Shown: positions 25,798 to 35,046, numbered from the stretch's first letter. The stretch: 64,000 nt of DNA from Paractinoplanes ferrugineus (GCF_016862195.1 NZ_BOMM01000063.1:1-64000), one strand, 5' to 3'. The notes: generated by a model not told the origin, from the letters alone. Numbers and translations are program-made.

Positions 25798-26820
25798 GTG
25801 GAACCGCTGATCGAAGAGGCCGCGCTGGAGAACAAGGGCGCATCGCTCGACGCGATGACCGCGCCCACAGGCGAGGCCAAGAAGGTCAAGACCCAGCACC
25901 GGTCGCCGACCCAGATCGCCCTTGCGCGGTTGCGCAAGGACCGGGTCGCGATGCTCTGCCTCGGGATCTTCGCCTTCTTCGTGCTCATCGCGGTGTTCGC
26001 CCCGCTTCTCGCGAAGCTCGAGGGCCAGGACACCACAACACTGCACCAGGACCTGCTCGACGATTACGGGTTCCCGACCATCTCCGCCACCAGTGAGCAC
26101 TGGTTCGGCATCGAGCCCCGGCTCGGGCGCGACCTGTTCGCCCGCTTCGTCTACGGCGCCCGGCCGTCACTGATCGTGGCCGTCACGGTCACCGTGATCA
26201 CCGCGTTCGTCGGCGTGGTCATGGGCCTGCTCGCCGGCTTCATGGGCGGCTGGATCGACCGCGTCATCTCCTGGGTCATCGACTTCGTCCTGAGCCTGCC
26301 CTACCTGCTGTTCGCGATCGCGGTGCCGGCGGTGATCCTCACGCTGTTCGTCGAGGACGCCACGACGGCCGACACCTCAGAGGTCACCCGGGCCCGGTTC
26401 TTCTCGCTGATCCTGGTTCTCTCCTTCTTCGGCTGGGCCAGCCTGGCCCGGCTGATCCGCGGCGAGGTTCTGTCGCTCCGTGAGCGCGAGTTCATCGCGG
26501 CCGCCAAGGTGCTGGGTGTGCCCACGCGCAACGTCCTGTTCAAGGAACTGCTGCCGAACCTGGTGGCGCCGATCATCATCTCCACCTCGCTGGCTCTTCC
26601 CAGCTACATCGTCGCGGAGGCGGGTCTGACCTTCCTCGGCGTCGGACTGGTCGAGCCGACCCCGTCGTGGGGGCTAACGATCAGCAACGCCACGACGTAC
26701 TACCGGGCCGACCCGCTCTACCTGTGGCTGCCCGTCCTGGCGATCAGCATCCTGGTGCTGGCGCTGAGCCTCCTCGGTGACTCGATCCGAGACGCTTTTG
26801 ATCCCCGCACCCGACGGTGA
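25798..26820 (+). CDS. ABC importer permease, OppC/DppC type
   Basis: 340-residue inner-membrane permease of the peptide/nickel/oligosaccharide (PepT) importer class. An N-terminal cytoplasmic tail (about 45 residues) leads into the first helix (VAMLCLGIFAFFVLIAVFAPL), a large outer loop and then five helices. The coupling EAA loop is GEVLSLREREFIAAAKVLGV and the C-terminus ends in LLGDSIRDAFDPRTR, the class signature. GTG 25798 is 7 bases after GGAGGTG (25784-25790); a TTG two codons earlier is less favoured. It is the first gene of a five-gene importer plus an accessory gene. Having oppC before the binding protein and oppB last is less usual. Confidence 0.93.
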   Translation: MEPLIEEAALENKGASLDAMTAPTGEAKKVKTQHRSPTQIALARLRKDRVAMLCLGIFAFFVLIAVFAPLLAKLEGQDTTTLHQDLLDDYGFPTISATSEHWFGIEPRLGRDLFARFVYGARPSLIVAVTVTVITAFVGVVMGLLAGFMGGWIDRVISWVIDFVLSLPYLLFAIAVPAVILTLFVEDATTADTSEVTRARFFSLILVLSFFGWASLARLIRGEVLSLREREFIAAAKVLGVPTRNVLFKELLPNLVAPIIISTSLALPSYIVAEAGLTFLGVGLVEPTPSWGLTISNATTYYRADPLYLWLPVLAISILVLALSLLGDSIRDAFDPRTRR

Positions 26821-26852
26821 CCCCGTCGACGCATTGTTTAGGAAGAGGAGAT

Positions 26853-28595
26853 ATGGCAAGGCGCTTCAAGGTGGCCGTGGCGGCGACAGCCGCCGTGGCG
26901 ATCGGTTTGTCGGGCTGTGGCAGCCCGTCATCGAAGAGCGACACCGGTAAGGCGGACACCGGCAAGATCTCGGCCCAGCAGGCCGCGACCGACCCGAACG
27001 CCAAGGGCCCGGCCGAGGAGGCGAAGGACGCGAAGAAGGGCGGCACGATCTCGATCGTCGCCCAGACCACGCCGTCGACCCTCGACCCGACCGATACGTA
27101 CTACACCGACTCGAACGAGATCGAGAAGCTGACGTTCCGTACGCCCACGCAGTACGACATCCGTGACGGCCAGCCGGTGCTCGTCCCCGACCTGACCGAC
27201 CTCGGTACGGTCTCGGCGGACAAGCTGACCTGGACCTTCAAGATGACGAGCACGTTCAAGTACGAGGACGGCACCGACGTCAAGGTCGACGACCTGGCGT
27301 ACGCGATCAAGCGGTCCTTCGCCCACGACGTGTACCCGAACGGCCCGGCGTACCAGCTGTCCTACTTCAAGGACGGCGACAAGTACAAGGGCCCGTACGC
27401 CGACGGTGACACCTACGCCGGTGTGGAGACCCAGGGCACCGACACCCTGATCATCCACCTCGCGAAGCCGTTCGCCGACCTGCCGTTCTACATGACCTTC
27501 GCGATGTTCACGCCGATCCCCAAGGCGAAGGACACCAAGCAGGACTACAAGAACCACCCGATCTCGACCGGTCCGTACATGTTCGACCAGTACGTCGCCG
27601 GCACCTCGCTGACGCTGAAGAAGAACCCGTACTGGGACGCCAAGACCGACCCGGTCCGCCACCAGTACGCCGACGCGTGGAGCTTCAAGTGGGGCGGCGA
27701 GCTCGTCTCGCTGCAGCAGAAGGTGCTCAACTCGGCCGGTGACGACGCCAACTCGCTCGCCTACGACGAGGTCGACGCCTCCCTGGTCCCGCAGCTGACC
27801 GGCGACAAGGCCAAGCAGCTGATCAAGGGCGAGAGCCCCTGCCTCTACGTGCTCAACATCGACACGCGGAAGATCCCGGACATCAACGTCCGTAAGGCGA
27901 TCGCCAAGGCGTACCCGTACGACGCGCTGTCCAAGGCGAACGGCAACAACGACTACACCGCCGAGCCGGCCAGCACCTTCCTGCCTCCGGGCGTTCCGGG
28001 CCACACCAAGTACACCCCGTTCCCGGACCTGACCGGCACGGGTGCCGGTGACGCGGCCGGCGCCAAGAAGCTGCTGACCGACGCGGGCAAGCTCGGCTTC
28101 GAGCTCAGCTGGTACTACGACAACACCAAGCCGATCTCGCAGCAGATCTCCAACATCCGCGCCGACGCCCTCACCAAGGCCGGCTTCAAGGTCAAGGCGA
28201 TCGGTGTCACCACCGCCGACCAGCGTGCCAAGATCTCCGACTACGACGCTCCGGTGAACCTGGCTCAGGGCCCGCGCGGTTGGTGCTCGGACTGGCCGAC
28301 CGGTTCGTCGTGGCTGCCCGTCATGTTCGAGTCGAAGGCGATCGCCGAGGGTACCGCCTGGGGCTTCCTCCAGGACAAGACCCTGGACAAGAAGATCGAG
28401 GACGTCGCGAACCTGCCGACCGACCAGGCGACCGGCAAGTGGGCCGGCCTCGACCAGGAGATCATGGGCCAGTACGTCGCCCTGCCGTGGTACTACACCA
28501 AGATGGCCGTCGTGTCCGGCACCAACATCGGTGGCGCCGTCGGCGACGCGACCGTGGGCATGCCGTTCTTCCCGGACCTGTACCTGAAGAGCTGA
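26853..28595 (+). CDS. ABC importer solute-binding lipoprotein (SBP family 5)
   Basis: 580 residues with a lipoprotein signal peptide: basic start, hydrophobic AATAAVAIGL and lipobox LSGC (Cys near residue 25), then a Ser/Thr/Lys-rich linker. The mature part is an OppA/DppA-type domain: GGTISIVAQTTPSTLDPTDT, LTWTFKMTSTFKYEDGTDV, DLAYAIKRSFAHDV, HPISTGPYMFDQYVAGTSL. Strong AGGAAGAGGAG site just upstream. Family 5 binding proteins carry peptides, nickel chelates or oligosaccharides; the neighbouring CBM gene favours sugar, but the ligand cannot be read. Codon usage is strongly biased to preferred codons, which fits high expression. Confidence 0.92.
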   Translation: MARRFKVAVAATAAVAIGLSGCGSPSSKSDTGKADTGKISAQQAATDPNAKGPAEEAKDAKKGGTISIVAQTTPSTLDPTDTYYTDSNEIEKLTFRTPTQYDIRDGQPVLVPDLTDLGTVSADKLTWTFKMTSTFKYEDGTDVKVDDLAYAIKRSFAHDVYPNGPAYQLSYFKDGDKYKGPYADGDTYAGVETQGTDTLIIHLAKPFADLPFYMTFAMFTPIPKAKDTKQDYKNHPISTGPYMFDQYVAGTSLTLKKNPYWDAKTDPVRHQYADAWSFKWGGELVSLQQKVLNSAGDDANSLAYDEVDASLVPQLTGDKAKQLIKGESPCLYVLNIDTRKIPDINVRKAIAKAYPYDALSKANGNNDYTAEPASTFLPPGVPGHTKYTPFPDLTGTGAGDAAGAKKLLTDAGKLGFELSWYYDNTKPISQQISNIRADALTKAGFKVKAIGVTTADQRAKISDYDAPVNLAQGPRGWCSDWPTGSSWLPVMFESKAIAEGTAWGFLQDKTLDKKIEDVANLPTDQATGKWAGLDQEIMGQYVALPWYYTKMAVVSGTNIGGAVGDATVGMPFFPDLYLKS

Positions 28596-28613
28596 CCTAG
28601 TCAGTTCTCGGCC

Positions 28614-28645
28614 GGTGGCCCGGCCGCTCCGGCGGCCGGGCCACC
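28614..28645 (+). terminator. Intra-operon stem-loop after the binding-protein gene
   Basis: A perfect 14-bp stem, GGTGGCCCGGCCGC (28614-28627) with its complement at 28632-28645, closed by a TCCG loop on a C-G pair (a UNCG-type tetraloop). It starts 18 bases after the binding-protein stop and has no T tract. Such structures commonly protect the upstream mRNA and damp transcription of the permease genes, giving excess binding protein. Confidence 0.75.
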
Positions 28646-28711
28646 GCTCACTCTCCGCAGCGCGTTTCTTCTCCTCACCTGCCCCGATCTCAATCCACAC
28701 GAGGTGCCGCC

Positions 28712-29689
28712 GTGCTGTTTTACATCCTGCGACGCGTGGTCAGCGCGATCTCGGTCGTGATAGTCACGGTGGTGACCAGCTTCCTGCTGTTCTTCGTCGC
28801 TCCGACCGACCCGGCCGGTGTCATCTGCGGCCCGAAGTGCACGCCCGACCGGCTGGCCGACATCACCCGCAGCCTGGACCTGGACCAGCCCGCGAGCGAG
28901 CAGATCCTGCTCTACTTCAAGGGCATCGCGGTCGGCCGCGACTACAGCACCGGCGGCGTGACCCGGCACTGCGCCGCGCCCTGCCTGGGCTACTCGTACG
29001 TGCTCGGTGTCCCGGTGACCCAGCTGCTCGCGAACGCGGTCCCGGTCACCCTGTCGATCGTCGTCGGCGGCGCCACCATCTACCTGCTGTTCGGGGTGTT
29101 GATCGGAACACTCGCGGCACGTGTTCGAGGAACGACTCTCGACAAGGCAGCGGTCGGCACCTCGCTGGTGATCGGCTCGGTGCCGTACTTCGTCGTCGCT
29201 CTGATCATCGCCCTGTACGCCACGTTCCTGCCCAAGTCGCAGTACGTACCGTTCTTCGACAACCCGATCGCGTGGGCCGGCGGTCTGCTCTCGGCCTGGC
29301 TCTGTCTGGGCCTGACGAACTCCGCCTCGTACACCCGGTATTCCCGCGCCTCCATGATCGAGGCGCTGGGCCAGGACTTCACCCGGACGGCCCGGTCGAA
29401 GGGCATTTCCGAACGGCGCGTGGTCTACCGGCACGGCCTGCGGGCCGCGATGACCCCGGTCATCACGATCTTCGGTGTCGACGTCGCCTATCAGCTGGTC
29501 AACACCATCTTCACGGAGCGCATCTTCCAGCTCCCCGGGCTGGGCATGCGCCTGCTCAACGCGTTCAACCAGTACGACCTGCCGGTCCTGATGGGCGGTG
29601 TGGTCGTCGGCGCGACGGTCCTGGTACTGATGAACCTGGCGGTTGACATCTTCTACACGGTCCTCGACCCCCGGGTGCGGCTGGGATGA
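28712..29689 (+). CDS. ABC importer permease, OppB/DppB type
   Basis: 325-residue permease partner of the OppC-type protein. First helix at residues 8-30 (VVSAISVVIVTVVTSFLLFFVAP), then a long outer loop with two Cys pairs and five more helices. The EAA coupling loop is IEALGQDFTRTARSKGISERRV and the family segment VYRHGLRAAMTPVITIFGVD follows. Ends in FYTVLDPRVRLG. GTG start at 28712, 116 bases after the binding protein and behind the stem-loop. Its TGA overlaps the ATG of the ATPase gene by 4 bases. Confidence 0.93.
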   Translation: MLFYILRRVVSAISVVIVTVVTSFLLFFVAPTDPAGVICGPKCTPDRLADITRSLDLDQPASEQILLYFKGIAVGRDYSTGGVTRHCAAPCLGYSYVLGVPVTQLLANAVPVTLSIVVGGATIYLLFGVLIGTLAARVRGTTLDKAAVGTSLVIGSVPYFVVALIIALYATFLPKSQYVPFFDNPIAWAGGLLSAWLCLGLTNSASYTRYSRASMIEALGQDFTRTARSKGISERRVVYRHGLRAAMTPVITIFGVDVAYQLVNTIFTERIFQLPGLGMRLLNAFNQYDLPVLMGGVVVGATVLVLMNLAVDIFYTVLDPRVRLG

Positions 29690-30810
29690 GCACCGACCCG
29701 AACATTCCCCAAGGCGGCAACATGACCGATCAGACTGTCCGGTCCCCCCAGACCGTCGCCCGTACGCCACGGACCCGCGCCGAGGGCGAAGAGGCCTACC
29801 TCGAGGTCACCGACCTGCACGTCCAGTTCCCCACGGCGGACGGCAAGGTGAACGCGGTCCAGGGCCTGAGCTACGCCCTGCCGCTGCGGCGCACGCTCGC
29901 GATCGTCGGCGAGTCCGGCTCCGGCAAGAGCGTCTCCAGCATGGCCATCCTCGGCCTGCACGACCGCAAGTCGACCTGGATCTCCGGGTCGATCAAGGTC
30001 GGCGGCAAAGAGGTCGTCGGCATGTCGGAGAAGGACCTGATGGACTACCGCGGTGCGGACGCCGCGATGATCTTCCAGGACCCGCAGTCGTCGCTGCACC
30101 CGTTCTTCACCATCGGCGACCAGATCATGGAGTCGTACCGGGCGCACCACAACGTCTCGAAGCGGGTGGCCAAGGCACGCGCGATCGACATGCTCGGCCG
30201 GGTCGGCATCCCCAACCCGGCGCGCCGGGTGGATCAGTACCCGCACGAGTTCTCCGGTGGCATGCGCCAGCGCGCCATGATCGCGATGGCGCTGGTCAAC
30301 GACCCGAAGCTGCTGATCGCCGACGAGCCGACCACGGCCCTCGACGTGACCGTGCAGGCGCAGATCCTCGACCTGATCGCCGACCTGCAGCGCGACTTCG
30401 GTTCGGCGGTCGTGTTCATCACGCACGACCTGGGCGTGGTGGCCGAGATCGCCGACGACATCCTGGTGATGTACGGCGGGAACGCGGTCGAGCACGGCCC
30501 GGTCGACAAGATCCTCGGTACGCCCCTGATGCCGTACACGTGGGGCCTGCTGGAGAGCATCCCGGCGGTGTCCGGCACGCCCGGTCCGCTGCACCCGATC
30601 CCCGGCTCGCCGCCCAGCCTGCTCGCCATGCCGAGCGGCTGCGCCTTCCACCCGCGTTGCGAGTTCAAGGACCGGGTGGCCGGCGACCTGTGCCGCACCC
30701 TCAAGCCTGAACTGATCCCCCGGACCGCTGACCAGGGCCGCTCCTCGCGGTGCCACCTGAAGGAACCCGATCGGGTGTTCGAGACCGAAGTCCTGCCCCG
30801 GCTGCCGTAA
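29686..30810 (+). CDS. ABC importer ATPase, OppD/DppD type
   Basis: 374-residue ATP-binding subunit. Walker A GESGSGKS, Q-loop IFQDPQSSLHP, signature FSGGMRQR, Walker B LLIADEPTTALD and switch His in FITHDLGVV are all intact. The C-terminal oligopeptide-ABC extension holds the Cys-rich motif expected for an iron-sulfur site (CAFHPRC, then C in DLCRT and C in SRCHL). ATG 29686 overlaps oppB; an internal ATG at 29722 with an AAGGCGG site could also be used. Confidence 0.94.
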   Translation: MSTDPNIPQGGNMTDQTVRSPQTVARTPRTRAEGEEAYLEVTDLHVQFPTADGKVNAVQGLSYALPLRRTLAIVGESGSGKSVSSMAILGLHDRKSTWISGSIKVGGKEVVGMSEKDLMDYRGADAAMIFQDPQSSLHPFFTIGDQIMESYRAHHNVSKRVAKARAIDMLGRVGIPNPARRVDQYPHEFSGGMRQRAMIAMALVNDPKLLIADEPTTALDVTVQAQILDLIADLQRDFGSAVVFITHDLGVVAEIADDILVMYGGNAVEHGPVDKILGTPLMPYTWGLLESIPAVSGTPGPLHPIPGSPPSLLAMPSGCAFHPRCEFKDRVAGDLCRTLKPELIPRTADQGRSSRCHLKEPDRVFETEVLPRLP

Positions 30811-30823
30811 GAGGATCGTCACG

Positions 30824-31885
30824 ATGACCGCTGCTACCAACCCCGCCACGTCGGGCGTCAAGAGCGTCCCGGGTGCCCCGCTGCTCGAGCTCGAAGACGT
30901 CAAGATGCACTTCCGCACGAAGGGCGACGGCCTCCTGGCCCGCGGCACCAAGTGGGTGCAGGCCGTCGACGGCGTCAGCCTGACCGTGCAACCCGGCGAG
31001 ACGGTCGGCCTGGTCGGCGAGTCCGGCTGTGGCAAGTCGACCACCGCCCGGCTGATCACCCGGTTGCTCGAGCCGACCGCCGGCAAGATCAAATATCAGG
31101 GCGTGGACATCGCGCACATGTCCGAGCGGCAGCTCCGCCCCTACCGCCGCGAGATCCAGCTGATCTTCCAGGACCCCTATTCGTCGCTGAACCCGCGGCA
31201 CACCGTCGGCACCATCGTCGGCACCGCGCTGCGGACCCACGGCATGGTGGCCAAGGGCGGCGAGCTGAAGCGGGTGCAGGAGCTCCTCGAGGTCGTCGGC
31301 CTCAACCCGGAGCACTACAACCGCTACCCGCACGAGTTCTCCGGCGGTCAGCGGCAGCGCATCGGCATCGCCCGGGCCCTGGCCGCCCGGCCGAAGATCA
31401 TCGTGGCCGACGAGCCGGTCTCGGCGCTCGACGTGTCGATCCAGGCCCAGGTGATGAACCTGCTGGAGAACCTCCGCAAGGAACTGGGCATCGCGTTCGT
31501 CTTCATCGCCCACGACCTCGGCGTGGTCCGGCACTTCTGCGACCGGGTCGCGGTCATGTACCTCGGGCGGATGGTCGAGGAGGGGCCGCGCAACGACCTC
31601 TACGAGCAGCCGCAGCACCCGTACACCCAGGCACTGCTCTCCGCTGTGCCGGACATCGCGGTGGTTCGCGGCGTGCCGCCGAAGACCCGCATCCGGCTCG
31701 TCGGCGACGTGCCCAGCCCGGTCGACCCGCCGTCCGGCTGCCGCTTCCGCACCCGGTGCTGGAAGGCGCAGGACATCTGTGCCACCCAGGACCCGGCGCT
31801 GGAGGTCAAGCCGACCGGCACGACCACCGTGGCCTGCCACTTCGCCGAGCCGCCGGTCGAATCGATCGTCGCCGAAGTGGTCTAG
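30824..31885 (+). CDS. ABC importer ATPase, OppF/DppF type
   Basis: 353-residue second ATP-binding subunit. Walker A GESGCGKST, Q-loop IFQDPYSSLNP, signature FSGGQRQR, Walker B IIVADEPVSALD, switch His in FIAHDLGVV. C-terminal Cys motif CRFRTRC with further Cys in QDICAT and ACHF, as in other OppF proteins. ATG start 13 bases after oppD. Its TAG shares one base with the GTG of the CBM6-like gene, so that gene is part of the operon. Confidence 0.94.
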   Translation: MTAATNPATSGVKSVPGAPLLELEDVKMHFRTKGDGLLARGTKWVQAVDGVSLTVQPGETVGLVGESGCGKSTTARLITRLLEPTAGKIKYQGVDIAHMSERQLRPYRREIQLIFQDPYSSLNPRHTVGTIVGTALRTHGMVAKGGELKRVQELLEVVGLNPEHYNRYPHEFSGGQRQRIGIARALAARPKIIVADEPVSALDVSIQAQVMNLLENLRKELGIAFVFIAHDLGVVRHFCDRVAVMYLGRMVEEGPRNDLYEQPQHPYTQALLSAVPDIAVVRGVPPKTRIRLVGDVPSPVDPPSGCRFRTRCWKAQDICATQDPALEVKPTGTTTVACHFAEPPVESIVAEVV

Positions 31886-32508
31886 TGGCAGTTCCGCCCC
31901 CGCCGCCCCCGTCGGTCTATCGCACCCGGGCCTACCGCACCCGCCAGCGCGTTCTCCTCGCGCTGGGTGCGGTGGGCCTCGTGCTGCTCGGCTATCTGAT
32001 CGGCCGCTGGCAGGACACGCCGGCGCCGGCCATCGCCGTGCCCGCGCCGCCGCAGACGTCCGCCGCTGCTCCGTCGGTGGCGCCGGCCACGTCGGCACCA
32101 CCGGCCCCGACCGTCTATCGGACGCTCCAGGCCGAGAACGCGAGCGCCCTGTCCGGCATCGACTCGCAGGACACCGAGGACCAGGGCGGCGGCAAGAACG
32201 TCGGCTGGATCGCCGCCGGCGACTCGATGCGCTTCGACAACATCGAATTCGGTCCGGTCGCGGCGACCAAGCTGCTGGTGCGGGTGGCCACCGACGCGGA
32301 CAACGGGCGGATGGACGTACGCCTCGACAACGCGACCGCCCCGCCGATCGGCACGATGCGTGTCACCAAGACCGGTGGCTGGCAGAGTTGGCGTACCGAC
32401 GAGGTGACCCTCACCCCCGTCACCGGTACGCACACCGTCTATCTGACGTTCGCCCGGGACGACGGGGGCGAGTTCCTCAACATCAATTGGCTGCTGTTCC
32501 AGCACTGA
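31885..32508 (+). CDS. Membrane-anchored CBM6-like carbohydrate-binding protein
   Basis: 207 residues. A Pro-rich cytoplasmic start is followed by one helix (VLLALGAVGLVLLGYLIG, about 27-44), an Ala/Pro/Thr linker to about residue 77, and a jelly-roll CBM6 domain: LQAENASALSGI (the typical EAE-type start), VGWIAAGDSMRFDNIEFG, LLVRVATDADNGRMDVRLD, GGWQSWRTDEVTLTPVTGTHTVYLTF and a C-terminal INWLLF. It is displayed on the outer face of the membrane. GTG start shares a base with the oppF stop. A carbohydrate module encoded with an Opp-type importer suggests the importer handles oligosaccharides. Its end overlaps the hsp20 gene tail to tail by 26 bases. Confidence 0.82.
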   Translation: MAVPPPPPPSVYRTRAYRTRQRVLLALGAVGLVLLGYLIGRWQDTPAPAIAVPAPPQTSAAAPSVAPATSAPPAPTVYRTLQAENASALSGIDSQDTEDQGGGKNVGWIAAGDSMRFDNIEFGPVAATKLLVRVATDADNGRMDVRLDNATAPPIGTMRVTKTGGWQSWRTDEVTLTPVTGTHTVYLTFARDDGGEFLNINWLLFQH

Positions 32509-32884
32509 CCTCGACGCGCGGCTCGGCCTTCGGCTTGACCGGGATGCTCAGCGTGAGCACGCCGTTCTCGTAGCGGGCGTCGAGGCGGTCGGTGTCCAGC
32601 GTGTCGGACAGGAAGACCTGGCGGCTGGCCGGGCCGGTCGGGCGCTCGGCGACATCCCAGTGCACGTCGTCGCCCTCGAGCTGCTTGCGCTCGGCGCGCA
32701 CGGTCAAGATCTTGCGGTCCACCGTGATGTCGATGCCCGCCGGGTCGACGCCGGGCAGGTCGATGTCGATGTGGAAGGTTTCGTCGATCCGGTACGCGTC
32801 GAGGCGCGCGCCGTTACCGGTGGAATCGAAGACGCGGGCCGTGAGCTGGTTGAGGTCACGGACAGTCGCGCTACGGGGCAGCAT
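32483..32884 (-). CDS. Small heat-shock protein, Hsp20/alpha-crystallin family
   Basis: 133 residues, ATP-independent holdase. The alpha-crystallin domain spans about 30-125: YRIDETFHIDIDLPGVDPAGIDITVDRKILTVRAER, a loop, RQVFLSDTLDTDRLDARYENGVLTLSIPV with the GVLTLSIP signature. The C-terminal tail PKAEPRVEV carries an I-x-I-like V-E-V. ATG 32884 is preceded by GAGAGGAA at 6 bases, preferred over longer upstream frames. Monocistronic. Confidence 0.9.
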   Translation of the reverse strand: MLPRSATVRDLNQLTARVFDSTGNGARLDAYRIDETFHIDIDLPGVDPAGIDITVDRKILTVRAERKQLEGDDVHWDVAERPTGPASRQVFLSDTLDTDRLDARYENGVLTLSIPVKPKAEPRVEVSAGTAAN

Positions 32885-32950
32885 GGATGGTTCCTCTCGA
32901 GGTGAGCCGGTTGCGCTCAAGTCGGAGAAACCTGGAGTCCGACGCCGGAA

Positions 32951-32985
32951 TTCCCCGGGGTGGCGCGACACACCACCCCGGGGAA
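32951..32985 (-). terminator. Strong stem-loop after the sedolisin gene
   Basis: 13-bp perfect stem TTCCCCGGGGTGG (32951-32963) with its complement at 32973-32985, 9-base loop, 4 bases past the sedolisin stop. GC-rich with no long T tract, as common for actinobacterial terminators. Confidence 0.65.
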
Positions 32986-32989
32986 AGCC

Positions 32990-34942
32990 CTACTTGAAGA
33001 AGGCCGGACCCGGCACACCCACACCGGTCTCGGCGTCGTAACCGCGCGTGCTGTGGATGGTCGTCGTCTGCACGTCGACCGTCTGCAGCAGGTACTGCAG
33101 GCCACCCGACTTGTCCTCGGTGTTGACGAAGTTGACCCGGACCTGCTGGACCGGCCGCTTCGGCGCGACGATGTCGGTGATCGCGGCGGTGCCGGCCCGG
33201 CGGTAGTAGGCCGGGTTGGCGAAGCCCACCGGGTGGTGCAGCTTCTGACCCTGCACCGCCTGCAAGCCCGCCAGCAGCGGCGAGGCCAGGCTGGTGCCGC
33301 CGATGCGGTACTCGTCGTAGTACGTGCCGTCGGTGAACGTCTGGGTCTGGCCGACCACGAAACCGGTGTTCGGGTCGCCCGGCATCGCGATGTCCGGGAC
33401 GGTACGCATCCGGGTCGCCCCGAAGTACTTCGAGATCGAGTCCGGCACGATGCCGCGCTGGTAGAACGGCTGCTCGAACAGGATGCTCGTGCCGCCTCCG
33501 CCACCCGACGAGTACGCCGCGTCGCCCCAGCTCTTGCCGTCGGTGGACAGCGGGGAGTAGGCCGACTGCCAGCCGTGCTCCCAGACCCGCTTGCCGTTCT
33601 TGTCGATGCCGACGCTGGTGCCGCCGACCCCGGTCACGTAGGGCAGGTCGGCCGGGAAGTCGACGGTCTTGAGGGCGGGCTGGGTGCCGCCCTTGGTCTC
33701 GTCGCCGTTGTCACCGCTGGAGAAGTCGACGGTGATGCCGGTCAGCGCGGCCTCCAGCGAGAACTGCTGGTAGAACGCGATGTAGTCGGCGCCGAGGTCG
33801 GCCACCTTGTCGGTGCCGTTGCCCCACGAGTTGGTGACGATGTCGGCCACGTGGTTGTCGATCGTGGCCGCCCACGCCTCGTCGAGGCCCGTCGAGCAGT
33901 CGGCGCCACCCACGTAGACGATGTTCGCGCCCGGGGCCATCGAGTGCACGGCCTCGATGTCCAGGGTCTGCTCGCCGTACCATCCGGCGCCGCCGCACTC
34001 GTCGATCAGGTCGTACCCGTCCGGGGCCGGCGTGATCTGGGAGAACTGCTGACGGCCGAAGGCCGGCAGGCCATGCTTCTTGTTGTACGTCTTGAGGTCC
34101 TGCACGATCGTCGGCGAGGCGAACGCGTCGGTGACCGCCACGGTGATGCCACGGCCGTCGACGCCCCGCTTGATCAGGTCGCTCACGCCGTACGCCGACT
34201 GGTACTGCTTCGGCTGGTAACCACACACCACGTAGGGCTGCTTCTTGCCGTTCGAAGCGGGCTGCCCGGTCGCGGTCTTCTGGCCGTAGTAGGACGAGCA
34301 GGGCCGGCCGGGCCGGAAACCGGTGTCCGGGCCGGGCAGGGTGTCACCGGGGGTCTTGAGCGCCTGGCCCTGGTCGATGCCGAGGACGCCGGAGACGGCC
34401 CCGACGACCGAGGTCGGGGTGTTGTCCGGCAGCGACAGTTCGGTGCTGTTCGCGTGCACGGTCTTGCCCAGGTACGAGTAGTCCTTCACGGTCGTACCGA
34501 AGACTTTGTTGATCTGTGCGGTGGAGCCGGACGCCTCGACGTACATGCCGCCGACGGTGTTTCGCAGTGCGAAACCCTGCCCCTGGAGCCAGGTGCGAAC
34601 CGCGTCCACATCGGTCTGAGCCGGCGCGAAGCGGGACTTGAACTGCGCCGTCGTGAGCCACTGGCCGTAGCTGGCGCTCGACGGGTCGGACAGCTTGGCG
34701 AGGGTGGCCTCGGCCGACGCACCGTCACGCAGCTTGAGAAGGATGCCGAAGGGGATGGACTCGGCGGCGGCGGGCGCGCCCCCGGTCGCCTTCGCCCGAG
34801 CCAGCCAGCGCGGCTGGCTGCCGTTGAGGAGGTGCCGTCCGGGACGGGCCGCGGCGGTGGCCGGACCGGCTCCGAGGATCGAGGCGGCGGCGGTGCCTAA
34901 TGCGACAACCAACGCCAGCCCCGACCGCGTGGATCTATTCAC
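32990..34942 (-). CDS. Secreted sedolisin-type serine-carboxyl peptidase (S53, kumamolisin-like)
   Basis: 650-residue exported acid protease precursor. GTG 34942 follows GGAGG, giving a signal peptide (NRSTRSGLALVVALGTAAASI, cut near residue 30). The inhibitory propeptide (Pro-kumamolisin, about 50-200) contains PFGILLKLRD, SYGQWLTTAQF and INKVFGT. The catalytic domain has Glu and Asp four residues apart in GEQTLDIEA, the oxyanion Asp in FSSGDNGDE and the nucleophile Ser in GGTSLASP. The C-terminal GYDAETGVGVP matches the calcium-site loop. All catalytic residues are present. Degrades protein outside the cell after self-activation. Confidence 0.93.
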   Translation of the reverse strand: MNRSTRSGLALVVALGTAAASILGAGPATAAARPGRHLLNGSQPRWLARAKATGGAPAAAESIPFGILLKLRDGASAEATLAKLSDPSSASYGQWLTTAQFKSRFAPAQTDVDAVRTWLQGQGFALRNTVGGMYVEASGSTAQINKVFGTTVKDYSYLGKTVHANSTELSLPDNTPTSVVGAVSGVLGIDQGQALKTPGDTLPGPDTGFRPGRPCSSYYGQKTATGQPASNGKKQPYVVCGYQPKQYQSAYGVSDLIKRGVDGRGITVAVTDAFASPTIVQDLKTYNKKHGLPAFGRQQFSQITPAPDGYDLIDECGGAGWYGEQTLDIEAVHSMAPGANIVYVGGADCSTGLDEAWAATIDNHVADIVTNSWGNGTDKVADLGADYIAFYQQFSLEAALTGITVDFSSGDNGDETKGGTQPALKTVDFPADLPYVTGVGGTSVGIDKNGKRVWEHGWQSAYSPLSTDGKSWGDAAYSSGGGGGTSILFEQPFYQRGIVPDSISKYFGATRMRTVPDIAMPGDPNTGFVVGQTQTFTDGTYYDEYRIGGTSLASPLLAGLQAVQGQKLHHPVGFANPAYYRRAGTAAITDIVAPKRPVQQVRVNFVNTEDKSGGLQYLLQTVDVQTTTIHSTRGYDAETGVGVPGPAFFK

Positions 34943-35046
34943 GTTGCCTCCAGTGAAACGGATGAACGACCCCACATAACGCCCGTCGATGTCCATCGGT
35001 CAATACCCAGCGCCTGCATTGATGGATGTCTTCGCAGCTCAGAGCC

